A stretch of 50,459 nt of DNA from contig RGPS01000015.1 of the NCBI GenBank assembly GCA_010084195.1, positions 1 through 50,459 of the forward strand, in the 5' to 3' direction. Within the stretch, counting starts at the first letter, position 1; every line of letters begins with the position of its first letter. The notes under the pieces are model-generated. The model was not told the origin of the DNA. It saw only the letters and a program-made list of their open reading frames with translations, and did no database searches. Source of the DNA: Terriglobia bacterium (GTDB lineage Bacteria > Acidobacteriota > Terriglobia > Bryobacterales > Bryobacteraceae). The translations under genes were made by a program, and so were the position numbers. Positions 19,091-26,732 of this stretch are shown one piece after another.

Positions 19091-19224
19091 AGGGACTACC
19101 TGAGGCTCATTGTTACTGGGGATGGCATGCGCACGGAGAAGAGGTCCGAGGACGCCGGCAGAGATGATGAGACGGTCTTTTTACAAAGCCATGAACACAA
19201 GGCGTGGCCTGGCATAATGATCTG

Positions 19225-20313
19225 GTGACCCGACGCCTCTCTAATTTTTTCATCCTTGGTGGTTCCTTGATCTTCTGTGGTCTGGCTGCCGCTCAAACGC
19301 GCAAGACGGAAAACGTCATCTTTGTGATGACAGACGGCCTGCGCTGGCAGGATGTATTTCGGGGCGCCGATCCTGCGCTGCTCAATAAAGAAAGCGGTGT
19401 GCCGAATCCTGATGCCGCGAAGAAGGAGTACTGGCGAGATACGCCGGAGGCACGCCGGGCGGCGCTCATGCCTTTTCTGTGGGGCACGATGGCGAAGCAG
19501 GGGCAGATCTATGGCAATCGCGACCAGGGGTCGGAAGCATATGTCACGAACGGGTTTAATTTCTCTTACCCGGGCTACAACGAGACTTTGACGGGAGCTC
19601 CGGACCCGCGAGTGGATTCGAATGACAAGATTCCCAATCGAAATGTGACCGTGCTGGAATGGCTGAACAGGAAGCCTGCTTTTAAGGGCAAGGTGGCGGC
19701 GTTCGGGGCGTGGGATGTGATCTCCGCGATTGCCAACGGTGAGCGCGGCGGGTTTCCGGCGAATGCCGGGTATGACGCATTTCAGATGACCCCGATGACT
19801 CCGCAACTCGCGCTGATCAACAAATTGAAGGTAGAGACGAAGGTGTGGGACGGAGAGGCCTTCGACTCATTCCCGTTCTTCACCGCGATGGAGTATCTGA
19901 AGGCGAAGAAGCCCCGCGTCCTGTATATCTCCCTGGGTGAGACGGATGAGTGGGCGCACGACGGAAAGTACGAGTTGTATCTGAAGTCGGCGCGGCGGGT
20001 GGATGACTATTTGAAGATCCTTTGGGAGACCGTACAGTCGATGCCTGGTTACAAGGACCACACCACGCTGATTTTCACGCCGGACCATGGGCGTGGCGAA
20101 GCTCCAACAGGGTGGAAGGATCACGGGCAGAAGGTCCCGGATTCGAAGTATATCTGGATGGCGTTTCTGGGACCTGATACTCCGCCGTTGGGTGAGCGGA
20201 AGAATGTTCCGGCTGTGACGCAGAGTCAGGTGGCGGCGACGCTCGCGGCGTTTCTGGGTGAGGACTATGCGGTACCGGGGGCGGGGAAGGCGATCGCAGA
20301 CGTTCGGAAGTAG
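19225..20313 (+). CDS. Exported alkaline-phosphatase-superfamily hydrolase
   Basis: The GTG at 19225 gives a clean signal peptide (LSNFFILGGSLIFCGLAAAQ) and 362 residues; a GTG at 19204 would add seven unneeded residues. The fold is the phosphodiesterase/sulfatase superfamily. VIFVMTDGLRWQDVFRG carries the first metal aspartate, FSYPGYNETLTG the nucleophile region, GETDEWAHDGKY a D/H pair and FTPDHGRG the last ligands. There is no CxPSR, so it is not a formylglycine sulfatase. Phosphate mono- or diester hydrolysis in the periplasm is likely. Its stop abuts the stop of the convergent response regulator. Confidence 0.8.
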   Translation: MTRRLSNFFILGGSLIFCGLAAAQTRKTENVIFVMTDGLRWQDVFRGADPALLNKESGVPNPDAAKKEYWRDTPEARRAALMPFLWGTMAKQGQIYGNRDQGSEAYVTNGFNFSYPGYNETLTGAPDPRVDSNDKIPNRNVTVLEWLNRKPAFKGKVAAFGAWDVISAIANGERGGFPANAGYDAFQMTPMTPQLALINKLKVETKVWDGEAFDSFPFFTAMEYLKAKKPRVLYISLGETDEWAHDGKYELYLKSARRVDDYLKILWETVQSMPGYKDHTTLIFTPDHGRGEAPTGWKDHGQKVPDSKYIWMAFLGPDTPPLGERKNVPAVTQSQVAATLAAFLGEDYAVPGAGKAIADVRK

Positions 20314-21072
20314 TCAGAAGCCAAGGCGGTCTTTGAGACTGCGGACATGGTCGCGAGAGATGGGTAGTTCCGTTTTTGCGGTGTCGTTGAGTCGAGCCAC
20401 CATGCGGCCTCCAAACCAGGAACAGATCTCAGCGACGGCGCTGAGGTTCACCATGTAACTGCGGTGGATTCTATGGAACTGAGCCGGGTCTAGTTTGGCC
20501 TCCAGTTGCACGATGGAATCGTCCACGACGTGTGCTTTGTCGGCAGTGGCAGCATAGGTGAGTTTCCCTTCGGCGTAGAAATGGGTGACCTTTTCGAGAT
20601 CAATCAACTGCACACGATCCCCGAGCTTTGAGGGCAGGCGGCGGGCATACTGCCGGGTGTTCTGCGCGAGGGCCCCGGATAGCTTTTCGAGCATGGCGCG
20701 ATAGTCGGCCGGGGCGGGCGAGGCCTTCTGTTCAAGGCGGGCAACGGCGCGCGCCAGAGCTTCCGGGGTAATTGGCTTCAACAGGTAGTCTGTGCCGTTG
20801 GCTTCGAAGGCTTTCACGGCATACCTGTCAAAGGCCGTGGTGAAGACGATGGCGGGCGATACGGTGAGGCGCTGAAGCAGATCAAAGCCAGTGAGACCGG
20901 GCATCTCGATATCGAGGAAAAGCGCGTCGAACGAAGCAGTGTTGAGGCGTTCGAGAGCCTCGGTCGGATCGGTTGCGTGGCCCACGACCTGAACCCGTCC
21001 GGTTTCTTCAAGCATGCGGATAAGACGCCGCAGGGCGAGGGGTTCGTCGTCGAGGGCCCAGGCGCGAATCAT
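20314..21072 (-). CDS. LytTR-family response regulator
   Basis: The start at 21072 (ATGA overlap with the kinase stop) gives MIRAWALDDEP and 252 residues; the longer frame adds an implausible N-terminus. The receiver domain (1-120) has acidic D8-D9, the phosphoacceptor D54 in ALFLDIEMPG, T79 and K99 in TDYLLKP. The LytTR DNA-binding domain fills about 145-250 with FYAEGKLTYA and FHRIHRSYMVNLSAV. It should bind direct-repeat sites as a dimer and act on membrane or envelope genes. The partner is the LytS-type kinase encoded just upstream. Confidence 0.92.
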   Translation of the reverse strand: MIRAWALDDEPLALRRLIRMLEETGRVQVVGHATDPTEALERLNTASFDALFLDIEMPGLTGFDLLQRLTVSPAIVFTTAFDRYAVKAFEANGTDYLLKPITPEALARAVARLEQKASPAPADYRAMLEKLSGALAQNTRQYARRLPSKLGDRVQLIDLEKVTHFYAEGKLTYAATADKAHVVDDSIVQLEAKLDPAQFHRIHRSYMVNLSAVAEICSWFGGRMVARLNDTAKTELPISRDHVRSLKDRLGF

Positions 21073-22139
21073 GCGGGCACCGACAGGGAGACCACAGTGA
21101 ACCCGTCCTGAGTTCGCCATTCGAGAGACGCGGAGCTTCCGAAGAGGCTTTCGAGGCGGCGGCTCAGTAAGTCCAGGCCATGGCCAGGTTTGGATGTCGC
21201 GGGATCTGTGAAGCCGGGGCCATTGTCGCGCACCTGAACCATCAGCCGGCCATTCGAGAGGCTGGCTTCGACCATGATCTCCGCGCCCTCGCGCTGGACA
21301 CCGACGGCATATTTGACGCTGTTTTCGACGAGGGTCTGGATGGAGAGTGGCGGGACCATGACGGGTTGGGCTTCGGGACTTACTTCGATGTGGAAACTCA
21401 GGCGGGTGCCGAAGCGAACGCGCTCGATCTGGAGATACTCTTCCACTATGCGAAGCTCCTCGGAGAGGGTGATTAGGCCGGTGAGTTCGCTGTCGAGACT
21501 AAAGCGCAGAAGTTCGGCGAGGCGCTCGATCATTCGTTCTGCCTCTGCGGGATCTTCCCGAACCAGGGCCGAGATGGAATTGAGGGTGTTAAACAGAAAG
21601 TGAGGCCGGACCCGTGATTCCAGTGACGCGTAGCGGGCTTCGGCTGCCATTTTCCGCTGGCGCTCTTCAGCCAGGCGCTGTTGAGCCAGTTCCTCATTTG
21701 CGGCGTCGAGGCGCGCCCGGAGCGTTTCGATGATGAAAAGAATGGCACCCACTCCGAGCGAGATAAGTAAGCAGATGCGGACTGAGAAGAAGAGGATGGC
21801 CCCAAGAGGTCTTCTGCCGAACGCACCGAAGGGCCAGATGAGGGTATTCGCGACAGCACAGCCCAGAACCGCGAAAAGCGCAAACGTACTGAGCAGGGCG
21901 ACGAAGCGGAGGATGGCCGGCCGGCCCTGTGTTTCTCTCGCAAGTGATGGAATCACCAGCCAGCACGGCAGACCAATGCAGTTCGAATACGTGCAGCCCA
22001 TAGCGGCCCAGCCCAGAAACTCGGGGAGCGTCATAGAGCGGGCAGAGGCCGCAGCAAAGAGAGCGGGGACTGAACCGGTTACCAGGTTCAGTCCCACGAT
22101 CTTCAGAAACTCGCGCCAGGTGGGTCGCACTGTATTCAT
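21069..22139 (-). CDS. LytS-type sensor histidine kinase
   Basis: The start at 22139, one base after the stop of the preceding gene, gives 356 residues. Four hydrophobic segments lie in residues 15-140 (for example FVALLSTFALFAVLGCAVA and ILFFSVRICLLISLGVGAI), followed by a coiled-coil linker. The His_kinase domain has H180 in RVRPHFLFNTLNSISALV, an N box LVENSVKYAV and a G box DNGPGF. There is no periplasmic sensor domain, so the signal is probably perceived in the membrane or through the mono-haem partner upstream. Translational coupling joins all three genes. Confidence 0.9.
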   Translation of the reverse strand: MNTVRPTWREFLKIVGLNLVTGSVPALFAAASARSMTLPEFLGWAAMGCTYSNCIGLPCWLVIPSLARETQGRPAILRFVALLSTFALFAVLGCAVANTLIWPFGAFGRRPLGAILFFSVRICLLISLGVGAILFIIETLRARLDAANEELAQQRLAEERQRKMAAEARYASLESRVRPHFLFNTLNSISALVREDPAEAERMIERLAELLRFSLDSELTGLITLSEELRIVEEYLQIERVRFGTRLSFHIEVSPEAQPVMVPPLSIQTLVENSVKYAVGVQREGAEIMVEASLSNGRLMVQVRDNGPGFTDPATSKPGHGLDLLSRRLESLFGSSASLEWRTQDGFTVVSLSVPA

Positions 22140-22140
22140 G

Positions 22141-22821
22141 CTACTTGCTGGTGTGGCATCCGACACAGGCGGCGCCCCGGATCTTGTAGCTGGTGCCACT
22201 CAGGTATGCGTTGGCCTGTTCCAGATGACCGGAGGCGGGACCCAGGTCGGCCAGCAGGTTGAAGTAGTCCTTCGCCTTTTCCGGCTTGCCGGTGCGAGCG
22301 TAGCCATCGGCGATGCCGAAGAGGAGTTCACTGCGAGGATGCATGCCGAGTTTGTCGAAATACGCTTTTTGGATTTCGAAGACGCGTTCGTAATCGGCAA
22401 TGGCTTTGATGAGGAGGGGGCGCCCCTGCTCGGGCGGGGCTTCGCGGGAGGCGGCAAACCAAACGGAGGCGCGGGGGATGAGGACGCCGACGTTGTCCGG
22501 TGCGAGAGTACCTGCGCGGTCCATTTCTTCATTGCCTTTGATCCATAGCTCAGTTCCGTTGGCGATGTCACCGGTGCGAAACTTCTGGCCCGAGAGGAAC
22601 ATCAGGCCGGAACCGTGCCAGGCGAGAGCCTCGGCAAGGTCGGGAGAGTTTTGGGTGATGGCGTCGCCAATTACCTCCGCGGTCACCTTCATGCCGCGTT
22701 CGAGGGCGGCCTGGTTTCCGAAGAAGCCGGAGAAGAAGTCGTTGCGGACCTTGTCATCAAAGCGTGCGGCGCTGAGGGCGGTGACGGTGAAAAGAACTGC
22801 GATGAGTTGCTTGCGGAACAT
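22141..22821 (-). CDS. Exported helical-repeat protein with C-terminal haem motif
   Basis: A 226-residue protein with a signal peptide (MFRKQLIAVLFTVTALSAA). Helical TPR-like repeats follow, including LLFGIADGYARTGKPEKAKDYFNLLADL. The C-terminus has a single CVGCH haem c motif (C219, C222, H223), three residues from the end. A good ribosome site, AGGAGGG, lies eight bases before the ATG. It is the first gene of a transcript with the LytS kinase and LytTR regulator, so it may be a redox or ligand-binding partner of the kinase. That link is inferred only from position. Confidence 0.75.
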   Translation of the reverse strand: MFRKQLIAVLFTVTALSAARFDDKVRNDFFSGFFGNQAALERGMKVTAEVIGDAITQNSPDLAEALAWHGSGLMFLSGQKFRTGDIANGTELWIKGNEEMDRAGTLAPDNVGVLIPRASVWFAASREAPPEQGRPLLIKAIADYERVFEIQKAYFDKLGMHPRSELLFGIADGYARTGKPEKAKDYFNLLADLGPASGHLEQANAYLSGTSYKIRGAACVGCHTSK

Positions 22822-22949
22822 GTGTTGTTCCCTCCTGAGTTGAGATTAAGGCTGGTGGGGAGGGAAGGTCGCGCGGTTTCTGACGAGCTGCGGAATGAGC
22901 CGACGAAGCGCGGGAATCCGGCGACGAAGGGATGTTGCGGGGCAGTGCC

Positions 22950-23291
22950 TTAAATGAAGAGGCCTGAGGGGACCGAGAAGAACTCGGCGAGGCGTCGGGC
23001 GTGCTGCTCGCTAATTTCACGCTTGCCGGTCAGAACTTCTGAGGCAACACTGCTGGAGCCGAAAACGGGAATCAGGTCGCGTTGGCGGAGGCCGCGATCT
23101 TCCATGGGGGACTTGAGGGCATCAAGGGGAGATGCCGATCCCAGGTCGTATCGGGACTCGAAACGGTCGATGAGGACAGTCAGGAGTTCGGCGAGGCTGC
23201 TTTCTTCCGACGTCATCGCCGGAAGGGAATCGAGCCGCTCCAGTTCCGCGATGAACCGCTCGTTCTCGGCATCAGTTTCGATCACAGCCAT
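22950..23291 (-). CDS. higA: HigA-type antitoxin, HTH protein
   Basis: A 113-residue Xre-like protein. An acidic helical N-terminus (ELLTVLIDRFESRY) precedes the helix-turn-helix DRGLRQRDLIPVFGSSSVASEVLTG, and the end AEFFSVPSGLFI is typical of HigA antitoxins that pair with pfam09907 toxins. The ATG at 23291 lies nine bases after AAGGGG and is preferred over the TTG at 23300. It overlaps the end of the toxin relic by ten bases, as in working higBA pairs where the toxin comes first. HigA normally neutralises the ribosome-dependent RNase HigB and represses the operon. Here the toxin is destroyed, so HigA is probably an orphan. Confidence 0.85.
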   Translation of the reverse strand: MAVIETDAENERFIAELERLDSLPAMTSEESSLAELLTVLIDRFESRYDLGSASPLDALKSPMEDRGLRQRDLIPVFGSSSVASEVLTGKREISEQHARRLAEFFSVPSGLFI

Positions 23292-23430
23292 TTCATCCAA
23301 CCCCTTCTGTCGTACTCGGCGTGCGTGAGAAATGCTTTGATGTAAATGCGTTTGGCCAGGAATTCAACCCTCGCGCGGTTGAGGGGAAGCCCCGTCGGAT
23401 CTCGTCCAGGGATTGCCAGCTGCGATGGTG
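23282..23430 (-). pseudogene. higB: Remnant of HigB mRNA-interferase toxin
   Basis: Two HigB-like pieces lie in different frames. HHRSWQSLDEIRRGF (23386-23430) matches the middle of the toxin. RIYIKAFLTHAEYDRRGW, ending at a TGA at 23282, matches its conserved C-terminus. About 20 residues between them are missing and the frame shifts by one. The N-terminal third, normally RVIxxxxLxxFWxxHP-like, is also absent, cut off by the end of the amidohydrolase fusion gene at 23481. It cannot encode a functional toxin. Confidence 0.75.
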
Positions 23431-23480
23431 TGGCTGCCCAGTGTCACCCCGGGCGGATCTCGCCCTCGCTTGCGTTTGGC

Positions 23481-25679
23481 CTACTCCTGCTTCAGCAACT
23501 CGGCTCGGTTCACGCGTTCTCCTTTGAACATGACAAACGAAATAGCTTCGGCCGCTTTGATGTCCTGTAGCGGATTGCCGTCCACGACCAGCATTGTCGC
23601 GTCCTTCCCCTTCTCGATGGAGCCAAAGCGCGCGTCAGCCCGCAGCGATTTCGCTGCGTTTAGCGTTGCCGCCTGCAGGGCTACGGTCACGGGGATCCCG
23701 GCTTCTACCCAGAGCTGGAGTTCGTACTGGATGGTGGGGCCGTGGAAGACGAGCATGTTGCCCGCATCACTGCCGGTGACGAGCGGGACCCCGGCCTTCC
23801 ATGCCCGAAACAGGTTGTCCTTTGTGATCGCCATGTCGATGCGGTAGTCGCCGATGGCCTTTCGCATTTTGGCTACGTCGGGGGATTCGATCATGCGGCG
23901 GGTAGATGCCAGAAGCTTTGGCGGGGCGACCTGCTGGACGAGCGAACGCTGCAGCAGATCGAGCTTACCGGCGGCGAATTGCGGGAAGGCTGCCACGACG
24001 TAAAGGGTCGGGTTATACGAGACACCGGCCTTCGCCATGGCTTCAAAAACGGCATCCGGGATGCGCTGCCGAAAAGAACCGTGTTCGATAGAGCTGGCAC
24101 CGGCGTGGAGGGCGTCTTCGATATCCCGCACATCGCCGGTATGGACGGCGAACGGCAGGTGGTTGCGGATGGCCGCAGAGCCGATGGCGTCGAGGATGGC
24201 GGGGTCCATGCGGTTGTAGAGCGAGCCACCGACACCGGCTTCCATGATGCCCTTGATTGCATCAACACCCGAGAGTTTCAGGCCCTCGACGGCTTTGGTC
24301 GCTTCGTCGGCAGTCTTCGGCATCCGCAGGAACTGCGCTTCGGCCTGGAGGCGCATGTTCTCCGGCATGGCGCGGAAATACTCGGTACCGTGGCCGCCTG
24401 GCGTGGTGAACAGGGGGCCGGCGAGGAAGAATTCGGCTCCCAGCTTTTCGCCGCTGTTCACCGTGTCGCGAATTTTCAGGCTGGTATCAAGCGAATCGCC
24501 CACACTGCGGACGGCGGTGACACCGCTGTAGAGATAGGCCCCGAGCTCGCGCTGCATGGCTTTCACAACGTCGTAATCTTTCCAGTCATCCATGGTGCCG
24601 CCAGGGACGCCGAGGTGGACATGGGTGTCAATCAGGCCGGGCAGGATGGTCTTGCCGGCGGCTTCAGTAACGGCTGCGTTGATGTCTTTCGGATCGGGGA
24701 TATTGTTTTCGTAAACTTCAGCGATCTTGCCGTTCTTGACGAGAACCGCGCCATTTTCGATGACCCTGCCGTCACCTATGAAGATGCGGGCATTGCGGAT
24801 GAGGGTGGTGCGGGACCGGTCGAGCTGGCGTTCCAGAATCTTCGTCTTCTTGACGTTATCTTTGGCGTGTGTCTGCCAGGTTCCCAGGAGGACGAAGGGC
24901 AGCAGGACGGCGACCACCCAGAGTTTGGAAGCGGGGCGGACTTTTTCTTCTTTTTCCCAGCGGAAGAGTTTGACGCAGAGGAAGAGCCCGGTGGCGGCAG
25001 TGAGGATCAGAGCCCCAACAGCCTGCCAGTTTTGGGCGAGGGTTTCCTGCCGGAGGATGATGCCCTGCAGGCCGGTAACGAGCCAGGTAGCTGGGATGAA
25101 CTGGGTGACCGTCATCAGCCAGTCCGGGAACATGGAGGTAGGGAACGTGGTGCCACTGAGGAAGAGCATCGCCATGTAGACAATCTGGACGAGAATGCCA
25201 CTTTCCTGCATGGAGTTGACCACAGACGCGATGATCAGGCCGAGCGAACGGATGGCGACGACGCCGAGCATAATGAACACCAGAATGGTGGTGAGGTTCT
25301 CGGGCCACGCCATACCGTAGCGGAAGTGGGAAATGCCGAGCATCAAAATGATGTAGGGCATATAGACGACCAGGCCCGTGACCGTGGAGGCGACGAGCAG
25401 GGGGAGCGGAGAAATGGGCGCTACTTTGTAACGCCGGAGGATGTTGTTTTCGCGCTCCTGCGCGGCTCTCAAACCGGCTCCGAACAGGCCATTGCCAAGG
25501 ATGCCGATGACCGTGACCATGGTGATGACCTGCAGAATAGCTCCACCCTGCTCGGCGTGAAAGGACTGCGCGAACACGAAGAAAAACACGAGGGGCATGA
25601 GGTAGTTGAAAAAGATGACTACCTTCTGGCGGAAGGCCAGCCGGATATCCATGCGGATGAGCGTGAGGTAAGTTTTCAT
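23481..25679 (-). CDS. ABC-2 permease fused to an imidazolonepropionase-like amidohydrolase
   Basis: One 732-residue frame. Residues 1-240 are an ABC-2 permease with six membrane segments, including FFNYLMPLVFFFVFAQSF and MLFLSGTTFPTSMFPDWL. A basic linker (RWEKEEKVRPASK) leads to a seventh segment, LWVVAVLLPFVLLGTW (253-268). Residues about 290-732 are a complete metal-dependent amidohydrolase: H353 and H355 in DTHVHLG, candidate carboxylated K476 in DAIKGIME, H513 in VHTGD, H533 in IEHGS and D638 in TGSDAGN. Related free enzymes are exported prolidase/imidazolonepropionase-like proteins. The extra segment should place the enzyme in the periplasm. The ABC ATPase gene is six bases upstream. 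Hydrolysis coupled to export is inferred; the substrate is unknown. Confidence 0.88.
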   Translation of the reverse strand: MKTYLTLIRMDIRLAFRQKVVIFFNYLMPLVFFFVFAQSFHAEQGGAILQVITMVTVIGILGNGLFGAGLRAAQERENNILRRYKVAPISPLPLLVASTVTGLVVYMPYIILMLGISHFRYGMAWPENLTTILVFIMLGVVAIRSLGLIIASVVNSMQESGILVQIVYMAMLFLSGTTFPTSMFPDWLMTVTQFIPATWLVTGLQGIILRQETLAQNWQAVGALILTAATGLFLCVKLFRWEKEEKVRPASKLWVVAVLLPFVLLGTWQTHAKDNVKKTKILERQLDRSRTTLIRNARIFIGDGRVIENGAVLVKNGKIAEVYENNIPDPKDINAAVTEAAGKTILPGLIDTHVHLGVPGGTMDDWKDYDVVKAMQRELGAYLYSGVTAVRSVGDSLDTSLKIRDTVNSGEKLGAEFFLAGPLFTTPGGHGTEYFRAMPENMRLQAEAQFLRMPKTADEATKAVEGLKLSGVDAIKGIMEAGVGGSLYNRMDPAILDAIGSAAIRNHLPFAVHTGDVRDIEDALHAGASSIEHGSFRQRIPDAVFEAMAKAGVSYNPTLYVVAAFPQFAAGKLDLLQRSLVQQVAPPKLLASTRRMIESPDVAKMRKAIGDYRIDMAITKDNLFRAWKAGVPLVTGSDAGNMLVFHGPTIQYELQLWVEAGIPVTVALQAATLNAAKSLRADARFGSIEKGKDATMLVVDGNPLQDIKAAEAISFVMFKGERVNRAELLKQE

Positions 25680-25685
25680 GCGCGA

Positions 25686-26609
25686 TTAATCCCTGAGTTT
25701 CTTGCCGGTGAGTTCAATGAAAACGTCTTCGAGAGTGGGGCGGCTGAGCTGCACATCTTCAAGGCCGAGAGCTTGGGCGTCCACCCACTTGATGATCTCA
25801 ACCAGCGTGCGGGCCGGCATGGCGGAGGCCACCGTGAGGCGCTTGTTATCTTCTGTGAGTTTGGAACTGATCGCTTCCGGCCATTCGGGCATAGCTGCCG
25901 GGTCCATCGCCCGGTTACAGGCGATCGAGATAGTGGACTTGCCCGCGCTCTTTGCCTTAAGCTCCGTCGGCGTCCCGATGGCAATCACCTTACCGGCATC
26001 GACGATAGCGACTCGGTCGCAGAGGCGTTCGGCCTCCTCAATGTAGTGGGTGGTCATCAGAATGGTGCGTTTTTCGGAACGGAGCTCTGTAACCAGCGCG
26101 TGGATTTCCAGGCGCACCTGCGGGTCGAGGCCGGTGGTGGGTTCGTCAAGGAAGAGCAGGGCGGGGTCGTTGATCAGGCCAAGCGCGATGGCGAGGCGTT
26201 GCTTCTGGCCACCGGAGAGCGTGGAATAGTTGGCATTGCGCTTATCCTCAAGTTGCAGGCGCTTCAGCAGCATGTTGGGGTCCGCCATGCGGCTGTAGAG
26301 GGCACCGAAGAGTTCCAGAGCCTCGTGGACCTTGATCTTATCGGGCAGGTTGGTGGACTGGAGGCAGACGCCGATACGGTCCTTGAGTTGCTTCTTCTGT
26401 TTGTCGGGATCATAGCCGAGGACGAGAACGTCGCCGGAGGTTCGCTGCCGAATACCTTCCAGGATCTCGACGGTGGTGGTTTTACCGGCACCGTTGGGGC
26501 CGAGGAGGCCGAAGACTTCGCCAGTCTCCACTTCGAAGTCGATGCCACGGACGGCCTCAAAGTCACCGTAAGATTTATGCAGGCTGCGGACGGAGATTGC
26601 AAGGCTCAT
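25686..26609 (-). CDS. ABC exporter ATPase, DrrA/CcmA type
   Basis: A 307-residue nucleotide-binding protein that powers the permease encoded six bases downstream. Walker A is GPNGAGKTT (37-45), the signature LSGGQKQRLA (131-140), Walker B LLFLDEPTTGLD (151-162), and the switch histidine is in MTTHYIEEAE. Residues 230-307 form the C-terminal domain typical of drug or polysaccharide exporters. The gene is first in its transcript and diverges from the sigma-receptor chimera with 123 bases between. Those bases are A/T-richer and should hold both promoters. Confidence 0.94.
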   Translation of the reverse strand: MSLAISVRSLHKSYGDFEAVRGIDFEVETGEVFGLLGPNGAGKTTTVEILEGIRQRTSGDVLVLGYDPDKQKKQLKDRIGVCLQSTNLPDKIKVHEALELFGALYSRMADPNMLLKRLQLEDKRNANYSTLSGGQKQRLAIALGLINDPALLFLDEPTTGLDPQVRLEIHALVTELRSEKRTILMTTHYIEEAERLCDRVAIVDAGKVIAIGTPTELKAKSAGKSTISIACNRAMDPAAMPEWPEAISSKLTEDNKRLTVASAMPARTLVEIIKWVDAQALGLEDVQLSRPTLEDVFIELTGKKLRD

Positions 26610-26732
26610 GAGTTCTACTACAGATTAACGGACTACAGTTGGGGTATGTTCGCTAAAGAATAGAGATTTTTCTGTAACCTTTTCGCGCAGGCGCAGTTTA
26701 CATGATTTGGAAGGCGAGGCTGGCAGGCTGAT

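Noticed and set aside
23742-26663. A 973-codon open frame on the plus strand
   Set aside because: It is antisense to the ABC permease-amidohydrolase and ATPase genes, whose domains and catalytic residues are complete. The frame stays open because GC-rich codons give few stops on the other strand.
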